Part shown: positions 10,411-20,132 of the stretch, piece by piece
How the letters are laid out: each line of letters starts with the position of its first letter
Position numbering within the stretch: the stretch's first letter is position 1
NCBI RefSeq assembly: GCF_003534205.1
Contig: NZ_CP011102.1
Location: forward strand, 2,244,036-2,308,035
Length of the DNA: 64,000 nt
Source of the DNA: Listeria weihenstephanensis
GTDB taxonomy: Bacteria > Bacillota > Bacilli > Lactobacillales > Listeriaceae
Direction: 5' to 3'
Notes under the pieces: model-generated
What the model saw: only the letters and a program-made list of their open reading frames with translations
Database searches by the model: none
Told to the model about the DNA's origin: nothing
Position numbers and translations under genes: made by a program

Positions 10411-10500
10411 CTAAATAAGATTCATATTCTTGTTGGTCCGACATTTCCAATCACGAATCCCTTTTGCATCTTCCTTTTTCGCGACATCAATCGTAATCAT
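10411..10500 (-). pseudogene. truncated GNAT-acetyltransferase-like N-terminus
   Basis: An ATG at 10500 overlaps the stop of the dehydrogenase gene (ATGA). It encodes MITIDVAKKEDAKGIRD, which looks like the start of a GNAT acetyltransferase, but the frame stops after 29 codons. A plausible continuation (EMSDQQEYESYLAVINNAQ) lies in another frame just downstream, consistent with a decayed, frameshifted gene. No complete acetyltransferase core is present. Confidence 0.35.
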
Positions 10501-11597
10501 CGAACCCGCACTTCCTCCATTAAAATTTCTAATTCCCTCATCGCATTCAAAACAGTCCTCGCCGTAATCTCACCAGGCATCAAATGAATCGTCTCGTCCG
10601 CGGCCGTCGCACGCTCAGCGACACGTTCCAGCGCCTCATCCGATAAGCCATCCAGCCCCATATCACGCAAACAGGTCGGCAATCCTAACTCTTGATAAAA
10701 CGGCGTCAATTTCACAATCTCATCTTGGCGTTTCTCAATCATCAACTGAACAAAAACACCATACGCAACCTTATTCCCGTGCAATATATGATGCGTTTCA
10801 TCCAAGACCGTAAGCGCATCATGAATCGAATGGGCACCAGAAGTCCGACCGTAATCATCGCCAAATCCACCGACCATACCACCGACCATAATATTCGTCT
10901 CCACAGCTTTCACAAATGCCTCGCTCAGTTTCCCGTCACGCATAGCTTGAAGCGCCGCAGCACTCGATTCCAGCAGAATATCTCGACACAATTTTGCCGT
11001 ATAAAGCGAAATATCAATCTCCACCGAACGTTCCGCAAGCTGCGAAATAATCACGTCAGCCTCATACCATTTCGCCAGCGTGTCGCCGATTCCAGCTATC
11101 ATAAGTTCAATTGGCGAGTCAAGAATCACCTCAGGATCAAGCAGCACCAACGCATTGCTTCGCGCAAAAACATCATACTGCAGCATTTCACCGCGAGCAT
11201 CATACATCACACTAAGCGGTGTCCACGCTGCACATGTCGCCGCCAAAGTCGGTAAAATAATGACCGGCATTGCCAAATGAACCGCAATCGCCTTCGCTAA
11301 ATCCGCGACCTTTCCGCCACCAACGCCAATAATCGCATCGACATCCCCAGCTTCAGCAATCGCCGAAACCCGGTCGCGTTCCTCAAACGAGCACACGCCG
11401 CGATACTGTTCAAATATCACATTAACGCCCGCCAACGCTGGGAAAAATCGTCTCGCCTTATCCCACGAAACGCCACCATGCACAACTAACACACGGCGAA
11501 TATCTCGACGCTCTAAATGACCGCCAAGCTCCTGCCAAGCCCCAACTTTACACTCAAACTCCTGCGGCGCACCGCGAACAATCAAATTTTTCTCCAT
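10497..11597 (-). CDS. glycerol-dehydrogenase-like iron-containing alcohol dehydrogenase
   Basis: A 366-aa protein of the GldA branch of group III metal-dependent alcohol dehydrogenases. It has the NAD-binding VGGGKVADLAKA motif, the IILPTLAATCAAWTPLSVMY segment that matches the GldA substrate loop, and metal ligands in AGIGDTLAKWYEAD (Asp), GAHSIHD (His) and HHILHGNK (His). It likely oxidises glycerol or a related polyol; the exact substrate is not decidable. The ATG at 11597 is preferred over the TTG at 11618 because AAAGGA lies at a suitable distance. It is 7 bp after the histidine kinase gene and probably its last operon partner. Confidence 0.85.
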   Translation of the reverse strand: MEKNLIVRGAPQEFECKVGAWQELGGHLERRDIRRVLVVHGGVSWDKARRFFPALAGVNVIFEQYRGVCSFEERDRVSAIAEAGDVDAIIGVGGGKVADLAKAIAVHLAMPVIILPTLAATCAAWTPLSVMYDARGEMLQYDVFARSNALVLLDPEVILDSPIELMIAGIGDTLAKWYEADVIISQLAERSVEIDISLYTAKLCRDILLESSAAALQAMRDGKLSEAFVKAVETNIMVGGMVGGFGDDYGRTSGAHSIHDALTVLDETHHILHGNKVAYGVFVQLMIEKRQDEIVKLTPFYQELGLPTCLRDMGLDGLSDEALERVAERATAADETIHLMPGEITARTVLNAMRELEILMEEVRVR

Positions 11598-11604
11598 TCG
11601 CTTC

Positions 11605-12648
11605 TCAGTCCTTTGCAATTAATAAATAGTCTTCTTTTTGCTGGAAGGTAATCACGATCTCCGTTCCAACGCCATCTTCCGAGGAAATGGCGATCTTATG
11701 TCCCAATTTCCCGGACATTTGACGCGCTAAATAAAGCCCCATTCCCGTCGCTTTTTTCTCCGTTCGGCCAATCATACCAGTAAAACCTTGTTCAAAAACA
11801 CGCGGCAAATCCTCTTCTTTAATGCCGATTCCATTATCGCGAATATGAAGCTCCGTTTTCGTGCCATCATCGCTTGAATCGCACCAAATCTTGATTTCCC
11901 CGCCCGGTTCCGTATATTTCAGCGCATTCGTCATCACCTGATCCAAAATAAAACCAAGCCATTTACTATCGCTACGAACCTCTACATTAATTTCGGCCAA
12001 ATCAAGCTTCATTTTTTTTGAAATAAACAGCTTCGAATGTCGCTTCACGCAATCCTTAATGACTGGTCCAAGCGCCATTTCCTGTATGAAATAATCCTTC
12101 GCAAAGGTGTCTAATCGCGAATAGTAAAGCGCCTGCATCACCAAACGATCAATAGAATCCAGTTCCGCCTCGACCCCGCGATAAATCGTCGCTGGATCAT
12201 TCAAATCTGGATTATTAATCAACATTTTACTCGCTACAATCGGCGTTTTCACTTCATGCACCCAATACAAAATAAAATCATGGTACTCCTGTTGCTTATC
12301 GCGCAATTTCGTAATCTCGCGCTGCTCCTCCAGGTGTTTTTTCCGCATCAACTCATTGAAAAAAGCCTGCTCACGCGTCCGCGGTTTTGGTAATAATTCA
12401 AGAATATTTTCCTCAATCTCACCTTCCACGAGTTCCTGCATTTCGTTCCAGTACGTGCGTTTAAACGAATAACCTAGTACTAAATACGCGATCAAAAACA
12501 GCAACATAAACACATATAAATAAATAATATTCCCGAGCGTCAACTGACTATTCGGATCAACCGCAAGCAAAACACCAATAAAAAACATCACAACCACAAA
12601 GAATAATAGGAAAAATTTCTTATCGCGTACGTAGCTCCACCAAGTCAT
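11605..12648 (-). CDS. virS: sensor histidine kinase VirS-like (BceS-type intramembrane sensor)
   Basis: A 347-aa kinase with two N-terminal transmembrane helices (about residues 12-30 and 38-60) joined by a very short external loop, typical of BceS/VirS-type sensors that sense through a partner ABC transporter. The phospho-acceptor is His131 in YWVHEVKTP. The N box is QVMTNALKY and the G1 box DNGIGI. The ATG at 12648 lies 1 bp after the adenine deaminase stop. The order kinase, adenine deaminase, small ORF, epimerase, response regulator, permease, ATPase matches L. monocytogenes lmo1741-1747, where VirRS controls envelope-modification genes such as dlt and mprF. Confidence 0.9.
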   Translation of the reverse strand: MTWWSYVRDKKFFLLFFVVVMFFIGVLLAVDPNSQLTLGNIIYLYVFMLLFLIAYLVLGYSFKRTYWNEMQELVEGEIEENILELLPKPRTREQAFFNELMRKKHLEEQREITKLRDKQQEYHDFILYWVHEVKTPIVASKMLINNPDLNDPATIYRGVEAELDSIDRLVMQALYYSRLDTFAKDYFIQEMALGPVIKDCVKRHSKLFISKKMKLDLAEINVEVRSDSKWLGFILDQVMTNALKYTEPGGEIKIWCDSSDDGTKTELHIRDNGIGIKEEDLPRVFEQGFTGMIGRTEKKATGMGLYLARQMSGKLGHKIAISSEDGVGTEIVITFQQKEDYLLIAKD

Positions 12649-12649
12649 A

Positions 12650-14380
12650 TTAAACCCCCACTTCGATAAATCCAAATACATTAAAGTCAAACAATCCTTG
12701 ATCCGTTAATTTCAAATTAGGAATAACCGGCAATGTTAAAAATGATAATGTCAAAAATGGATCAAAACCTTGTTTCGCGCTCACACCACGAAACGCATCA
12801 TTCAAGTGATCTAATTGATGCTGAATTTCTTCATATGGCTGTGTGCTGAGAAGCCCCGCAATTGGTAAAGCTAGATTTGCCGCCACTTTTCCATTATCCA
12901 CAACGGCGATACCGCCACCAATTTTCGTGATATGTTCGATCGCTAGCATGATATCTGCGTCCGATGAACCGACCGCCACGATATTATGCGAATCATGCGC
13001 GACTGTCGTTGCAATCGCTCCGTGCCTAATACCAAAGCCTTTCACAATTCCAACACCAACGCACCCCGTACCTTTATGGCGCTCAACAACGACCATTTTC
13101 AGTTGATCGTCTTTCACCGATACTTGAAATTCACCATTTTGAACCGTGATTGGCTCTACTAAATGCTCGGTAAACAAGCTGTTGGGCTGCATACCAATAA
13201 TATTCGCCGCCGTACCCGCGATCTCAAGTTTTAAGTCCTCTAATTTTAACGTATGTAGAATTGCTGGGGACTCAAAATTGCTATCCTGTTTCTTAAACAG
13301 TGATTCCTCGCGAATACCATCGTCCACGACTACTTCACCGCGCTTCATTACTTTTGTAATCGTCACGGTTTCCAAATCACGTAAAAATAGGATATCCGCT
13401 TGGTATCCAGCAGCAACTGCGCCTAAATGTGGCAACTTATGACACGTCGCAGCGTTAATCGTCGCCATTTGAATCGCCATTACTGGATCGATTTTGTTCG
13501 CAATCGCAAGTCTCACGTTATAATTAATCGAGCCTTCCTCAAGCAAATCATCAATCAACTTATCATCCGTGCAAAAACAAAAACGATGGCTGTTCTTCGG
13601 ATTCACCGCGGGCAACGTATGAATCATATCACGCCCCACCGTTCCCTCACGAAGCATGACGAACATACCAGCGCGCAAACGATCCATCGCCTCCATCGCC
13701 GTCGTACTCTCATGATCCGTCCGAATTCCAACCGCTAAATAATTATTCAAATCTGCTTTTGAAAGCCCAGCGCCATGCCCATCGATTCGACCGCCGTGCT
13801 TCTCCGCATCCACGATTTTTTGCAAAATATCTGTTTTACCACTTGCAACAGACGGGAAATCCATGACTTCCGCAAGACCAATCACTTTTTCATGTTGGTA
13901 AAGCGCGCGTAAATCACTGGCCTCAAGCGTTGCGCCATTATGTTCAAACGGCGTCGCGGGAACGGAAGAAGGTAACATCACATACATATCAAGCGGTGTT
14001 TCTGCCGCATCAGCCAGCATAAACTCGATGCCTTTCGCACCAGCAACATTTGCAATCTCATGCGGATCCGTCACAATTGTCGTCACACCATTCGGCAATA
14101 ATACCCGCGCGAACTCAGAAGGTGGAACCATCGCGCTTTCGACATGAACATGCGCATCAATGAAACCAGGCACAATATACTGCCCCTTCGCATCAATGAT
14201 TTCCGCCGCCTCATCAAAATCGCCAATCCCAACGATATAGCCACTTTTTATCGCGATATCGCCTTCCATAATCTCACCAGAAAAAACATTGACAATCCGG
14301 CCATTCTTAATAATAACATCCGCTGCAGCTCGCAAATCACTGACTGCAACGCGCTCTTGCAATTGCTTTACTTTCCGCAT
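12650..14380 (-). CDS. ade: adenine deaminase
   Basis: A 576-aa amidohydrolase with the metal-binding motif GFIDAHVHVES near residue 73, TDPHEIANVAG, the RIDGHGAG His motif and the C-terminal adenine deaminase domain (VERHKGTGCVGVGIVKGFGI, SHNIVAVG). It converts adenine to hypoxanthine and ammonia in purine salvage. Length is normal for the family. The RBS GGGGG sits 8 nt upstream of ATG. It lies between the small hypothetical gene and virS, as in L. monocytogenes, with the virS start almost touching its stop. Confidence 0.95.
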   Translation of the reverse strand: MRKVKQLQERVAVSDLRAAADVIIKNGRIVNVFSGEIMEGDIAIKSGYIVGIGDFDEAAEIIDAKGQYIVPGFIDAHVHVESAMVPPSEFARVLLPNGVTTIVTDPHEIANVAGAKGIEFMLADAAETPLDMYVMLPSSVPATPFEHNGATLEASDLRALYQHEKVIGLAEVMDFPSVASGKTDILQKIVDAEKHGGRIDGHGAGLSKADLNNYLAVGIRTDHESTTAMEAMDRLRAGMFVMLREGTVGRDMIHTLPAVNPKNSHRFCFCTDDKLIDDLLEEGSINYNVRLAIANKIDPVMAIQMATINAATCHKLPHLGAVAAGYQADILFLRDLETVTITKVMKRGEVVVDDGIREESLFKKQDSNFESPAILHTLKLEDLKLEIAGTAANIIGMQPNSLFTEHLVEPITVQNGEFQVSVKDDQLKMVVVERHKGTGCVGVGIVKGFGIRHGAIATTVAHDSHNIVAVGSSDADIMLAIEHITKIGGGIAVVDNGKVAANLALPIAGLLSTQPYEEIQHQLDHLNDAFRGVSAKQGFDPFLTLSFLTLPVIPNLKLTDQGLFDFNVFGFIEVGV

Positions 14381-14417
14381 TAACGCTTCCCCCTTTCACG
14401 CTTCATTTGCCTTTATA

Positions 14418-14864
14418 TCACTGAAAGCCTTCGTCCGCTAAATAACCATCCGCCGCTTCACGAGAAGGGAAAATCGCTTCCAAATGATCATCCGAATAAA
14501 CCGCCCACATTTTGTTCTCATATCGCAAAATCACGACTGTCCGATACGCATCACGAAATGCTTCCTCATAACCTTCTTCAAACTCATCGCCATCCGTACT
14601 CAAAAACGCAATCGAACCTGCGACAAGTTCTCTAATTTCACTTTCAGAAGCCTCACGAATATTCACAAAGCCATTCTTGTCCGCATCATCCAAATAAGGC
14701 GCATAAACAAACGCGTTACCGTTCGGATGCAAATGATTCACTGCAATTTTCTTTTCACGAACACTCGCAGGAAAATGATAGTTAATCCGGCCCATCGAAA
14801 CTGGATGCGCCTCTAGTTCTGTATATTCATCAATAATATTCTTTTTCTCTTCAAAGGAAAGCAT
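14418..14864 (-). CDS. conserved hypothetical protein (lmo1743-like position)
   Basis: A 148-aa soluble acidic protein. The N-terminal half has no recognisable fold. The second half (EEGYEEAFRDAYRTVVILRYENKMWAVYSDDHLEAIFPSREAADGYLADE) looks like a small alpha/beta domain. Its position directly upstream of ade, with a 37-bp gap, matches the hypothetical gene in the L. monocytogenes virR/virS locus. A promoter-like TATAAT lies about 42 nt upstream. No function can be assigned. Confidence 0.8.
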   Translation of the reverse strand: MLSFEEKKNIIDEYTELEAHPVSMGRINYHFPASVREKKIAVNHLHPNGNAFVYAPYLDDADKNGFVNIREASESEIRELVAGSIAFLSTDGDEFEEGYEEAFRDAYRTVVILRYENKMWAVYSDDHLEAIFPSREAADGYLADEGFQ

Positions 14865-14905
14865 TCCTTCGTCACATCCTTTTTCTCATTTTTCTTCACT
14901 GCTTT

Positions 14906-14911
14906 ATTATA
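14906..14911 (-). promoter_or_regulatory. -10 element (TATAAT) for hypothetical-ade-virS-gldA unit
   Basis: On the minus strand GTGTATAATAAAG lies about 42 nt upstream of the ATG at 14864. The -35 is weak. Together with the terminator at 15008-15050 it suggests that hypothetical-ade-virS-dehydrogenase is a transcription unit separate from virA-virB-virR-epimerase. Confidence 0.45.
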
Positions 14912-15007
14912 CACTAAAATCCCACGCAAAACGTTGAAAAAAAGAAAACAATCCTTTCCAGACATGTGCAAGATTAGTAGTTCTCATAACAGACCCGCAC
15001 ACGACAA

Positions 15008-15050
15008 AAAGAAATGACCTCCACCTCTAGACAAGTTAGGTCATTTCTTT
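15008..15050 (-). terminator. terminator after epimerase gene
   Basis: 13-bp arms AAAGAAATGACCT / AGGTCATTTCTTT with a T-rich 3' side on the minus strand, 57 nt after the epimerase stop. It would end the virA-virB-virR-epimerase transcript. Confidence 0.7.
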
Positions 15051-15106
15051 CATGTACTGAACATTTGTAACGGCTTTAGTGGAAAAGCCTATTAACGCAT
15101 GGCATC

Positions 15107-15985
15107 CTATTTCTTCTTCGTTATATCAAATTCCACCAACTTCGGCAACCACTCATGCAAATCTCGAAACTCAAAACCAGCCTCTTTTGCCTTCGTGTTA
15201 TCCAAATAATACGTTTTTTCAATTCCAAAAGGAGAATCATCATTATCCTCTGTTATTTCTTCCACAATCGCGGTTTTCCCAGTAGCTTTTTCAATCAAAT
15301 CCATCAGCTCCGACAACTGATACACAGAATCACTCGCCGCATTAATCGGTCCGATGATATCCGACTTCGTTCCAACCCAACATAAGAATTCTGCCGCTTC
15401 ATCTGATGAAATAAACCCAATCTCAGCATCCTCATTCGGCATGCCAATCTCTTCCCCAGCCTGTACATGGTCAATATGAAACTCGAGTCTCCCCGTGTAA
15501 TCATCCTCCCCAAGCACAATCGGGAAACGTACCGCGACAACAGGAAATTTAGCCTTTTGGAAATATGTTGCTTCAGCCAAACGCTTGCCTTCTCCGTACT
15601 CAAAATCCTCGCGCGATCCTGATACGATTTCATAATGAAATGGATCAAAATCAGCCTCTACTAGCGCCCGATCACGTACACGGTATACAGAAAGCGAAGA
15701 CGTATAGACATATTTTCCAACCTTATCCGCAAATGCAGCGATCGAATAAAGCGCATCTTGTGGCGCGTAGCAAATATTATCGTAGACAACATCCCATTTT
15801 TCCTGCGCTAAACAAAATAAATTCTCTCGTGATTCCCGGTTCATCCTAACACGCTTCACCTGATCACCAAAATCATCCACCGTCTTGCCACGCGTTGCAA
15901 TCGTAACATCATGTCCATCCGCAAGTAATTTCGTTACCAATTTCTTTCCAAAAAAACGCGTTCCACCAATAACAAGAATTTTCAA
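15107..15985 (-). CDS. NAD-dependent epimerase/dehydratase family protein
   Basis: A 292-aa extended short-chain dehydrogenase with the Rossmann motif GGTRFFGKKL near the N-terminus and a YTSSLSVY strand near residue 110. The classic YxxxK is not cleanly preserved (YGEGKR is the nearest), so it may be an atypical member that binds a nucleotide without normal epimerase chemistry. The start is most likely TTG at 15985, because AAGGGAG overlapping the virR stop is 8-9 nt upstream. It follows virR with a 13-bp gap; L. monocytogenes lmo1744 sits in the same place. Confidence 0.82.
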   Translation of the reverse strand: MKILVIGGTRFFGKKLVTKLLADGHDVTIATRGKTVDDFGDQVKRVRMNRESRENLFCLAQEKWDVVYDNICYAPQDALYSIAAFADKVGKYVYTSSLSVYRVRDRALVEADFDPFHYEIVSGSREDFEYGEGKRLAEATYFQKAKFPVVAVRFPIVLGEDDYTGRLEFHIDHVQAGEEIGMPNEDAEIGFISSDEAAEFLCWVGTKSDIIGPINAASDSVYQLSELMDLIEKATGKTAIVEEITEDNDDSPFGIEKTYYLDNTKAKEAGFEFRDLHEWLPKLVEFDITKKK

Positions 15986-15998
15986 ATGAAGCACTCCC

Positions 15999-16676
15999 TT
16001 ACTCAATCATATATCCCTGACCTTTTTTAGTTGTGATAAAATTCGCTAAATCAATTTCCGCTAATTTTTTACGAATGCGAACGACATTTACCGTCAACGT
16101 GTTATCATCAACGAAACTCTCGTCCTCCCAAAGTACACGCATAATCTCATCGCGACTCACGATCCGACCTTTTTGCTTCAACAACTCATATAAAATTAAG
16201 AATTCATTTTTCGTCAACTCTACTTTTTCATCTAAATAAGTGAGCGTGTTCGTATCGATATGCAAGAAAACATTGTTATGCTCGATCACATTTGGTTCCT
16301 CAAGTTCCGCATACGAGTAAGTCCGACGAATCAACGCATTAATTCGTGCCATCAAGACATCCAAATCGACCGGTTTTTCAATATAATAATCCGCGCCCAT
16401 GTTCATCCCCATAATCTGATCCATCCGCGAATCCCGCGATGACAAGAAAATAATCGGCACATTCGACACTTCACGAATCTGATTACACCAGTAAAATCCA
16501 TCAAAATACGGTAAATTCACATCCAAAATCACCAATTGTGGCTCTGCTTCTAAAAACTCATTCAAAATATTATTATAATCCGCCACCACCATGACATCAA
16601 AGCCCCACTTGGACAAATGCTTTTGAATCGTATCGCGAATAACGATATCATCTTCTACTATATATACCTTTACCAT
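15999..16676 (-). CDS. virR: response regulator VirR-like (OmpR family)
   Basis: A 225-aa regulator. The receiver domain has acidic residues 9-10, phospho-acceptor Asp52 (VILDVNLPY) and conserved Lys near 101 (IEKPVD). The C-terminal winged helix ends TVNVVRIRKKLAEIDLANFITTKKGQGY, as in OmpR/PhoB regulators of the BceR/VirR type. The ATG at 16676 has a textbook AGGAGGT 6-7 nt upstream, so the longer upstream reading is rejected. In L. monocytogenes VirR is needed for virulence and activates dlt, mprF and its own locus; the same role here is inferred from synteny. Confidence 0.92.
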   Translation of the reverse strand: MVKVYIVEDDIVIRDTIQKHLSKWGFDVMVVADYNNILNEFLEAEPQLVILDVNLPYFDGFYWCNQIREVSNVPIIFLSSRDSRMDQIMGMNMGADYYIEKPVDLDVLMARINALIRRTYSYAELEEPNVIEHNNVFLHIDTNTLTYLDEKVELTKNEFLILYELLKQKGRIVSRDEIMRVLWEDESFVDDNTLTVNVVRIRKKLAEIDLANFITTKKGQGYMIE

Positions 16677-16733
16677 ATTTCTACCTCCTCGGCTCAACCT
16701 CATTGTACCGAAAATCAAGCCACCATTCAAACG

Positions 16734-18713
16734 TTAATCATTTTCACTCGAAACCATTTTTGTATACGTCTCCACACAGATAAAATAATAAATAATGAAA
16801 AACACCGTATAAATCGTCGTACTAATAATAACAGGTGCGCTGACACTAAACATCAAGTTGAGCGACATCCCAATCATCGCGGCTACACTATGCGAAATCC
16901 CCAAAATAAGCGGGATCAAAAATACCGGCAACACCTGCTTTGCGACAACCGCACGTACTTCTTTTTGACTCATGCCCATCTTCTGCAATACAGCAAAACG
17001 TGGCTTTTCATCCACAGCTTCCGTAATTTGTTTAAAGTAAATAATACTTCCTGTTGCCGCGAAAAACACGATACTGATGAATACACCTATATAAAGAATA
17101 ACCCCAACAAGCGTACTCATCATGTGATAGTTCGAGTAAAAGCTTGACATATTTGTGCTCCACCAGCTATTCGGTTCTCCAGTTATCGCTTGAATCTTAT
17201 GGTCAAGCGACTCTGCCTTATCCTCATTCGTTACCTGAAAAATATCAATGTGCGTCGGCATCGTTTTTTGAGCAATTTCGCTATATAATGCATCATTAAC
17301 GACCAAAACCGACGAAGCTATATCTGCGTTCAGTACCGTATGATTATAAATATCTTTTATTTTCACTTTATATTGTTTGGAATTATTCTTAAATTGGAGC
17401 ATGTAAGGTTTTTTGGTCAATATATTTTTGCGCTTAGAATTTTCCAAAGAACCATTTGGACTCAGAAAAATCGCTTCCTCATCTCCCAAACTTTTAATTT
17501 TTTTCGAATTATTATCCAGCTTCATCGCCAGCCGATTGTAATCCGAGATAGATATCACTGAAAAATAAGTCATACGGTGATGGCTATATGGCTCGTTCTT
17601 ATCCACTTTATCTATCACGTTAGCATCATAAACGTCCGCCTTCTCGTGGTAAATTAAATCATGCCCCTTACTCTCCCTAATCGCCGCAAAAATCTCCTTG
17701 CGCTGCGTTTCCGTACTCCAAACCGTTTCATAACTATCCGGATTCGAACTCTCTGCATAAGAAATAATATTCGTATATAGCGAACTGAGCGCCCCAATCG
17801 CTGTCAACGTCGTCGCGCTTAATATCGCAATCATCGTCAGTGTTCCTGCCGTCTTTTTCATCCGGTAGCGCAACCAGGTCACCGTTAAAATATTCGTCCC
17901 ACTATAGAAAAACGACTTACGCTGAAATAATTTATAAACAATATAAGGAAATAAAAAGCGGAGCAACAACCATGTTCCTAAAATTACACCAAAAAGAACA
18001 AAAAGCATCGATGCAAAAAAAGTGTTTTCCGTCCAAAAAATCGAATCATCTATCGATCGCGTCGCCAAAAAATAGCCAGAACCAATCAAGAAAATCCCTA
18101 AAATAGATAAAGTCAGCGAACCCTTCGGTGGATTTTTTTCTCGCACATCCGCTTTAAATAACTCAATCATACTATGCCGATAAACGATCCAATAACCATT
18201 GGCTGACGTCACAATTAAGATAATTGCAAACACAAACACAGTCGAGCCGATCGCAGCGATAGAAAACGTAAATCCACTTGGAATGGACAAGCCCATAATT
18301 CGGAATAATAGCATCGAGAAAAATTTAGAAAAAAAGATACCTATCAAAACGCCCGCAACAACCGCCATCACATGCATCATCAAATTCTCATAAAAAATAA
18401 TGCGCCCAATCTGCGCCTTACGTAAACCGAGTAACGAATAAAGACCCAATTCCCGCTTCCTACTCCTCGTGAAATAATTACTAGAATAGAAAACAAAAAA
18501 GGCTACAAATATAATAAGCACAATGGACGCCGCCACAAAAACACTTTGCCCACCAAGTCCCCATTTTTTAAAAATGATACCAATACTTTTATTATACGCC
18601 AGCGACACGAATGTAAAATAAATGAGCACACTCAAAATCAGTGATCCCAAATACATCGAAAACTGCCCAAAATTTTTGCGTACATTCGTGAAAGCAATTT
18701 TAAATAGAGTCAT
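16734..18713 (-). CDS. virB: ABC transporter permease VirB-like (BceB/FtsX type)
   Basis: A 659-aa FtsX-type permease with about ten transmembrane helices and a large extracellular domain (roughly residues 310-530) between the N- and C-terminal helical bundles. This is the architecture of BceB-like permeases for antimicrobial-peptide sensing or resistance. It overlaps the ATPase gene by 14 bp and precedes virR by 57 bp. In this class the permease is both transporter and signalling partner of the loop-less sensor kinase, which fits the short loop of VirS. Confidence 0.9.
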   Translation of the reverse strand: MTLFKIAFTNVRKNFGQFSMYLGSLILSVLIYFTFVSLAYNKSIGIIFKKWGLGGQSVFVAASIVLIIFVAFFVFYSSNYFTRSRKRELGLYSLLGLRKAQIGRIIFYENLMMHVMAVVAGVLIGIFFSKFFSMLLFRIMGLSIPSGFTFSIAAIGSTVFVFAIILIVTSANGYWIVYRHSMIELFKADVREKNPPKGSLTLSILGIFLIGSGYFLATRSIDDSIFWTENTFFASMLFVLFGVILGTWLLLRFLFPYIVYKLFQRKSFFYSGTNILTVTWLRYRMKKTAGTLTMIAILSATTLTAIGALSSLYTNIISYAESSNPDSYETVWSTETQRKEIFAAIRESKGHDLIYHEKADVYDANVIDKVDKNEPYSHHRMTYFSVISISDYNRLAMKLDNNSKKIKSLGDEEAIFLSPNGSLENSKRKNILTKKPYMLQFKNNSKQYKVKIKDIYNHTVLNADIASSVLVVNDALYSEIAQKTMPTHIDIFQVTNEDKAESLDHKIQAITGEPNSWWSTNMSSFYSNYHMMSTLVGVILYIGVFISIVFFAATGSIIYFKQITEAVDEKPRFAVLQKMGMSQKEVRAVVAKQVLPVFLIPLILGISHSVAAMIGMSLNLMFSVSAPVIISTTIYTVFFIIYYFICVETYTKMVSSEND

Positions 18714-19467
18714 TCATTCCACCACCAAGCATCGCTAACACGTCTAAAATTTTCTGGTAAAACTGTTTTCGCGTCGATGAACCACGATAAATTTCCGTAA
18801 AGAGCTCGCCGTCCTTAATAAATAAGATCCGCTCACAAAAACTCGCTGCAAAGGCATCATGCGTCACCATCATAATCGTCGCATTTCGTGCTTCTCTAGC
18901 ATAGACCAAGCTTTCCAGCAAATTCGTCGCCGCTTTAGAATCAAGCGCACCTGTAGGTTCATCCGCAAAAATCAGCGCTGGATTCGTCACCATCGCCCGA
19001 CTAACCGCCGTTCGCTGCTTCTGCCCACCCGACACTTGATTTGGAAATTTGTTCGCCAATTCTAAAATACCAAACTGGCGCATCACCTCCGCAACACGAT
19101 CTTCCACCTCTTTCGGCTTCACTTTTGAAAGCGACAACGGCAGAGCAATATTATCCTTAATTGTCATCGTATCCAACAAATTATAATCTTGAAAAATAAA
19201 TCCTAACTTGTCCCGCCTGAAAATGGCCATCTCTTTTGCCCGCATATCCTCAAATGCTTTCCCATCGATTTCAATGCTCCCCGAAGTCGCTTTATCAATC
19301 GTCGAAAGCACATTTAAAAGCGTCGATTTCCCAGCACCACTTGGTCCCATGACGCCAACAAATTCTCCCCTGCGCACCTCTAAACTCACACTATTCAGCG
19401 CGGGAAAAAGCGTACTTTTCGAGCCATATACTTTTCTAACATTCTTTGCTTGTAAAATAACACTCAT
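18700..19467 (-). CDS. virA: ABC transporter ATP-binding protein VirA-like (BceA type)
   Basis: A 255-aa ATPase with Walker A GPSGAGKS at residues 41-48, Q-loop FIFQDYNLL, signature VSGGQKQR, Walker B LIFADEPTGALDS and switch His in MVTHD. ATG 19467 is chosen because GGAGG is 9 nt upstream. The first gene of the virA-virB-virR-epimerase cluster. The FADEPTGALDS box is typical of MacB/BceA-type exporters linked to peptide-antibiotic resistance. Confidence 0.92.
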   Translation of the reverse strand: MSVILQAKNVRKVYGSKSTLFPALNSVSLEVRRGEFVGVMGPSGAGKSTLLNVLSTIDKATSGSIEIDGKAFEDMRAKEMAIFRRDKLGFIFQDYNLLDTMTIKDNIALPLSLSKVKPKEVEDRVAEVMRQFGILELANKFPNQVSGGQKQRTAVSRAMVTNPALIFADEPTGALDSKAATNLLESLVYAREARNATIMMVTHDAFAASFCERILFIKDGELFTEIYRGSSTRKQFYQKILDVLAMLGGGMNDSI

Positions 19468-19636
19468 CTCGCCTGAACCTCCGCTCAAAATTCTCTCTCA
19501 TCTATTGTACACTAAAAGCTGGCCCCTGCCCACCGGAACTTGAGGCGTATTTATACAAAAAAGCAAGGAATTAAGCGCGTTTTCCGACAATACTAACATC
19601 ATCAAAACGTACCTTATTCCTTACTCTTATTCACCA

Positions 19637-20065
19637 TTATTTCAATTTCACGTCAACGCTCACATCAACGTTCCCTCGAGTCGCTTTCGAATATGGGCAC
19701 ATCTCATGCGCCATGGAAGTAATTTTTTGCGCCTCATCAAGACTACTCGCATCAGCAACTTCAGCCGAAATCGCAATGCTCAGCTTGTATCCACCGAGCG
19801 TCTCATCTTCATTCATCGAAACTGCCACCGTAATCGCAGCCTTAGCGTCCGACTTCTCTTTGCGCGCTACCGATTGAAAAGCACTGCCAAAACACGCCGC
19901 ATAGCCAAGCGCGAATAGTTCCTCAGGATTTGTCCCGTCCCCACCTTCACCATTAAAGGATTTTGGACGGCTCAGTTTAAAAGATAAATCGCTGTCATTC
20001 GAACTCACCGTTCCAGTCCGACCTCCAACACCAGTTGCACTCGTCGTAAAAAAAGTTTTTCCCAT
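19637..20065 (-). CDS. ohr: organic hydroperoxide resistance protein Ohr (OsmC superfamily)
   Basis: A 142-aa protein with the two catalytic cysteines of Ohr, in GYAACFGSAF and in MCPYSKATRGN, and the family start TTSATGVGGRTGTVSS. It reduces organic peroxides in the cytosol with a dithiol cofactor. The RBS AAGGAGG is ideally spaced. It stands alone, with no adjacent OhrR-type MarR regulator in view. Confidence 0.95.
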   Translation of the reverse strand: MGKTFFTTSATGVGGRTGTVSSNDSDLSFKLSRPKSFNGEGGDGTNPEELFALGYAACFGSAFQSVARKEKSDAKAAITVAVSMNEDETLGGYKLSIAISAEVADASSLDEAQKITSMAHEMCPYSKATRGNVDVSVDVKLK

Positions 20066-20132
20066 TCGAAAAGACCTCCTTAAAGTGTATGTTTCCTTAT
20101 CTTTATTTCCCTAAAAACACGCTTAAAAAACA

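Noticed and set aside
15107-15985. Epimerase start at TTG 16006
   Set aside because: That codon lies within virR and has no RBS; TTG 15985 has AAGGGAG at 8-9 nt.
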